This document shows, in pieces, positions 6,644 to 8,140 of a stretch of DNA of 8,140 bases. Made by a program: the position numbers and the translations under genes. Within the stretch, counting starts at the first letter, position 1. Every line of letters starts with the position of its first letter. The stretch spans positions 1 through 8,140 of the forward strand of contig DRPO01000040.1 in the NCBI GenBank assembly GCA_011330835.1. Direction: 5' to 3'. The notes under the pieces were generated by a model that was not told where the DNA came from, searched no databases, and saw nothing but the letters and a program-made list of their open reading frames with translations. The stretch is from Gammaproteobacteria bacterium (GTDB lineage: Bacteria; Pseudomonadota; Gammaproteobacteria; UWMA-0217).

Positions 6644-6652
6644 AGATCGTCG

Positions 6653-7483
6653 ATGAATATCTCGGGGTATGGGTTTAACGACTACGAATTTTCCCAGTAC
6701 CAGGCGTTGATCGCGGCCCATACGGGCATTGCCATCGCGGACAACAAAAAAGAGCTGGTTTATGGCAGGGTCTCCCGGCGTATCCGGGAGTTGGGGCTGT
6801 CCAGTTTCGCGGATTACCGAAAGGAGCTGGAAAAGGGATCGAAGGAGGAGTTGGAAAAATTCTCGAACCTGATTACGACGAACCTGACATCGTTTTTCAG
6901 GGAAGAGCATCATTTCGACTATTTGAGAGATACGCTCGTTCCCGAGCTGATGCGATCGCGGGCCAGTAGCCGAAAAATACGGGTATGGTCCGCCGGTTGT
7001 TCCTCTGGAGAGGAGCCCTACTCGATCGCCATTTCGATGCTGGAAGCGTCGCCGGCGCTAAAATCCTGGGATCTGAAGATTCTGGCGACGGATCTGGATT
7101 CCGCGATGGTGGCCCAGGCGCGCCAGGGCGTATATCGGCTCGATCGCCTGGCGGGCATGAAGAAACACCGCCTGCTGCGATGGTTCCAGAAAGGCCAGGG
7201 CAGGAATGAGGGAATGGTTCGCGTCAACGATGAGCTTCGGGAAATCATTACTTTCAACCGACTCAATCTGATGGAGTCATGGCCCATGCAAGGCCTGTTT
7301 GACATCATTTTCTGTCGGAATGTGGTGATCTATTTCGATCAGGCGACCCAGACCAAGTTGTTCAGCCGTTTTGCCAACCAGATGCCGGATGACGGAACGC
7401 TGTTTGTCGGGCATTCCGAGTCCTTGAGCAAGGTGACGGACAAGTTCAGGTTGCTGGAGAAGACAATCTATAAAAAAGTCTAG
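6653..7483 (+). CDS. cheR: Chemoreceptor glutamate methyltransferase CheR
   Basis: CheR transfers methyl groups from S-adenosylmethionine to glutamates of the receptor coiled coils, giving sensory adaptation. The protein has 276 residues, close to the Salmonella enzyme. An all-helical CheR N-terminal domain (about 1-95) contains the ITTNLTSFFRE segment. The catalytic domain has the SAM-binding motif WSAGCSSGEEPYS (112-124) and FCRNVVIYFD around Asn223. The beta-subdomain loop FQKGQGRNEGMVRV (178-191) is as long as Salmonella FMRGTGPHEGLVRV. Known studies tie the longer loop to binding of receptor C-terminal pentapeptides, so this enzyme probably docks on DWDSF of MCP-2. The start is ATG 6653, behind AAGGA; the 14-residue extension from TTG 6611 has no family support. 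cheB follows after 9 nt. Confidence 0.97.
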   Translation: MNISGYGFNDYEFSQYQALIAAHTGIAIADNKKELVYGRVSRRIRELGLSSFADYRKELEKGSKEELEKFSNLITTNLTSFFREEHHFDYLRDTLVPELMRSRASSRKIRVWSAGCSSGEEPYSIAISMLEASPALKSWDLKILATDLDSAMVAQARQGVYRLDRLAGMKKHRLLRWFQKGQGRNEGMVRVNDELREIITFNRLNLMESWPMQGLFDIIFCRNVVIYFDQATQTKLFSRFANQMPDDGTLFVGHSESLSKVTDKFRLLEKTIYKKV

Positions 7484-7492
7484 GGGGATTGG

Positions 7493-8140
7493 ATGAATAT
7501 TGCGGAAAGACTCGATCTCGAAAAAACCGCGACGATGGATCGGAACCGTCTCAAGGTTGTGGTTGTTGATGACAGTGCGTTGATGCGAAGCATGTTGACG
7601 GATATCCTGACGCGGGATCCGACGATCGATGTCGTCGCGACTGCGAATGACGCCTATGATGCGCGGGAAAAAATCAAGCGTTTCAATCCCGACGTGATTA
7701 CGCTGGATGTCGAGATGCCAGGCATGGACGGCATTCAGTTTCTCCGGAATCTGATGCGCTTGCGCCCCATGCCCGTTGTGATGGTTTCCTCCCTGACGCA
7801 TCGGGGCGCGCGGGTAACTCTGGAGGCGCTGGAGATTGGCGCGGTGGAGTATGTCTCCAAACCCCAGGGGGCGGATCCGGGCGACTTCGAGAACTACGCC
7901 CGGGCCGTTGTCGCCAAGGTTAAAATCGCCGGGCAGGCGCGGGTCAAGAGTTTTTCCCGAGGCGCATCGGTTGCAAAAGCCTCTTCGGAGGATTCTGGCG
8001 GTAGCCAGGAAGAAGATAATTCCGTCCGCTATACGAAGCCGGTCGCCGATCGTCTGATCGCGATTGGTTCTTCAACCGGAGGCACGGAAGCGCTCAAGAC
8101 GTTGCTGGCGCGTTTTCCGGAGCAATGTCCCCCGGTTGTC
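7493..8140 (+). CDS. cheB: Chemotaxis response regulator / methylesterase CheB (3' end outside window)
   Basis: CheB removes methyl groups from (and deamidates) receptors when its receiver domain is phosphorylated by CheA. The 216 visible codons start at ATG 7493, right after AGGGGGA (7482-7488), which overlaps the cheR stop and suggests translational coupling. The receiver domain (about 20-135) has Asp26-Asp27, phospho-acceptor Asp72 in LDVEMPGMDG, VSSLTHRG and the conserved Lys in YVSKPQG. A hydrophilic linker rich in Ser and acidic residues follows. The methylesterase domain begins with LIAIGSSTGGTEAL, where Ser194 matches the catalytic nucleophile. The His and Asp of the triad lie beyond the window. 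About 18 residues precede the first receiver strand, slightly more than usual. ATG 7535 is a possible later start but has no Shine-Dalgarno site. Confidence 0.97.
   Translation, partial: MNIAERLDLEKTATMDRNRLKVVVVDDSALMRSMLTDILTRDPTIDVVATANDAYDAREKIKRFNPDVITLDVEMPGMDGIQFLRNLMRLRPMPVVMVSSLTHRGARVTLEALEIGAVEYVSKPQGADPGDFENYARAVVAKVKIAGQARVKSFSRGASVAKASSEDSGGSQEEDNSVRYTKPVADRLIAIGSSTGGTEALKTLLARFPEQCPPVV

Overview
The window is one continuous stretch of a chemosensory (che) gene cluster, all on the + strand. The order is: 3' end of a chemoreceptor gene (MCP-1), cheA, cheW, a second and complete chemoreceptor gene (MCP-2), a small STAS-domain gene, cheR, and the 5' part of cheB, which runs off the right edge. 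There are no mobile elements, RNA genes or CRISPR arrays, and no gene-free gap longer than 220 nt. The moderately high G+C by eye, the Gram-negative-type Shine-Dalgarno sites and the protein motifs suggest a proteobacterium, most likely gammaproteobacterial. The genus cannot be told from this sequence.

The layout resembles the Che2 (F7-class) cluster of Pseudomonas aeruginosa, recalled as mcp-cheY-cheA-cheW-mcp(Aer2/McpB)-cheR-cheD-cheB. It differs in three ways. The 220-nt space between MCP-1 and cheA, where cheY would sit, holds no CheY. No cheD lies between cheR and cheB. A STAS-domain gene is inserted between the second receptor and cheR. CheY and CheD, if present, must lie outside the window.

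The genes form a complete signalling core apart from CheY. The two receptors have kinase-control modules that align with each other without a gap and with the Tsr (36-heptad) pattern from memory. CheW would couple them to CheA, which has an intact phosphotransfer His47 and a complete ATPase domain. CheR and CheB would methylate and demethylate the receptors. MCP-2 is the richest protein: two closely spaced N-terminal membrane helices, a cytoplasmic PAS domain, HAMP-like segments, the signalling hairpin, a CZB zinc-binding domain with all expected ligands, and a C-terminal DWDSF that fits the CheR/CheB tether pentapeptide. The CheR of the same cluster has the longer Gly-containing beta-subdomain loop known from pentapeptide-binding CheR proteins, so receptor and enzyme look matched.

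The least ordinary parts are the STAS protein, whose usual phosphoserine position is replaced; the combination of CZB domain and tether on one receptor; a PAS domain that seems to lack the heme-ligand histidine region of its relatives; and structured spacers on both sides of the STAS gene. I see no wholly new system. The STAS insertion is the best candidate for undescribed biology.
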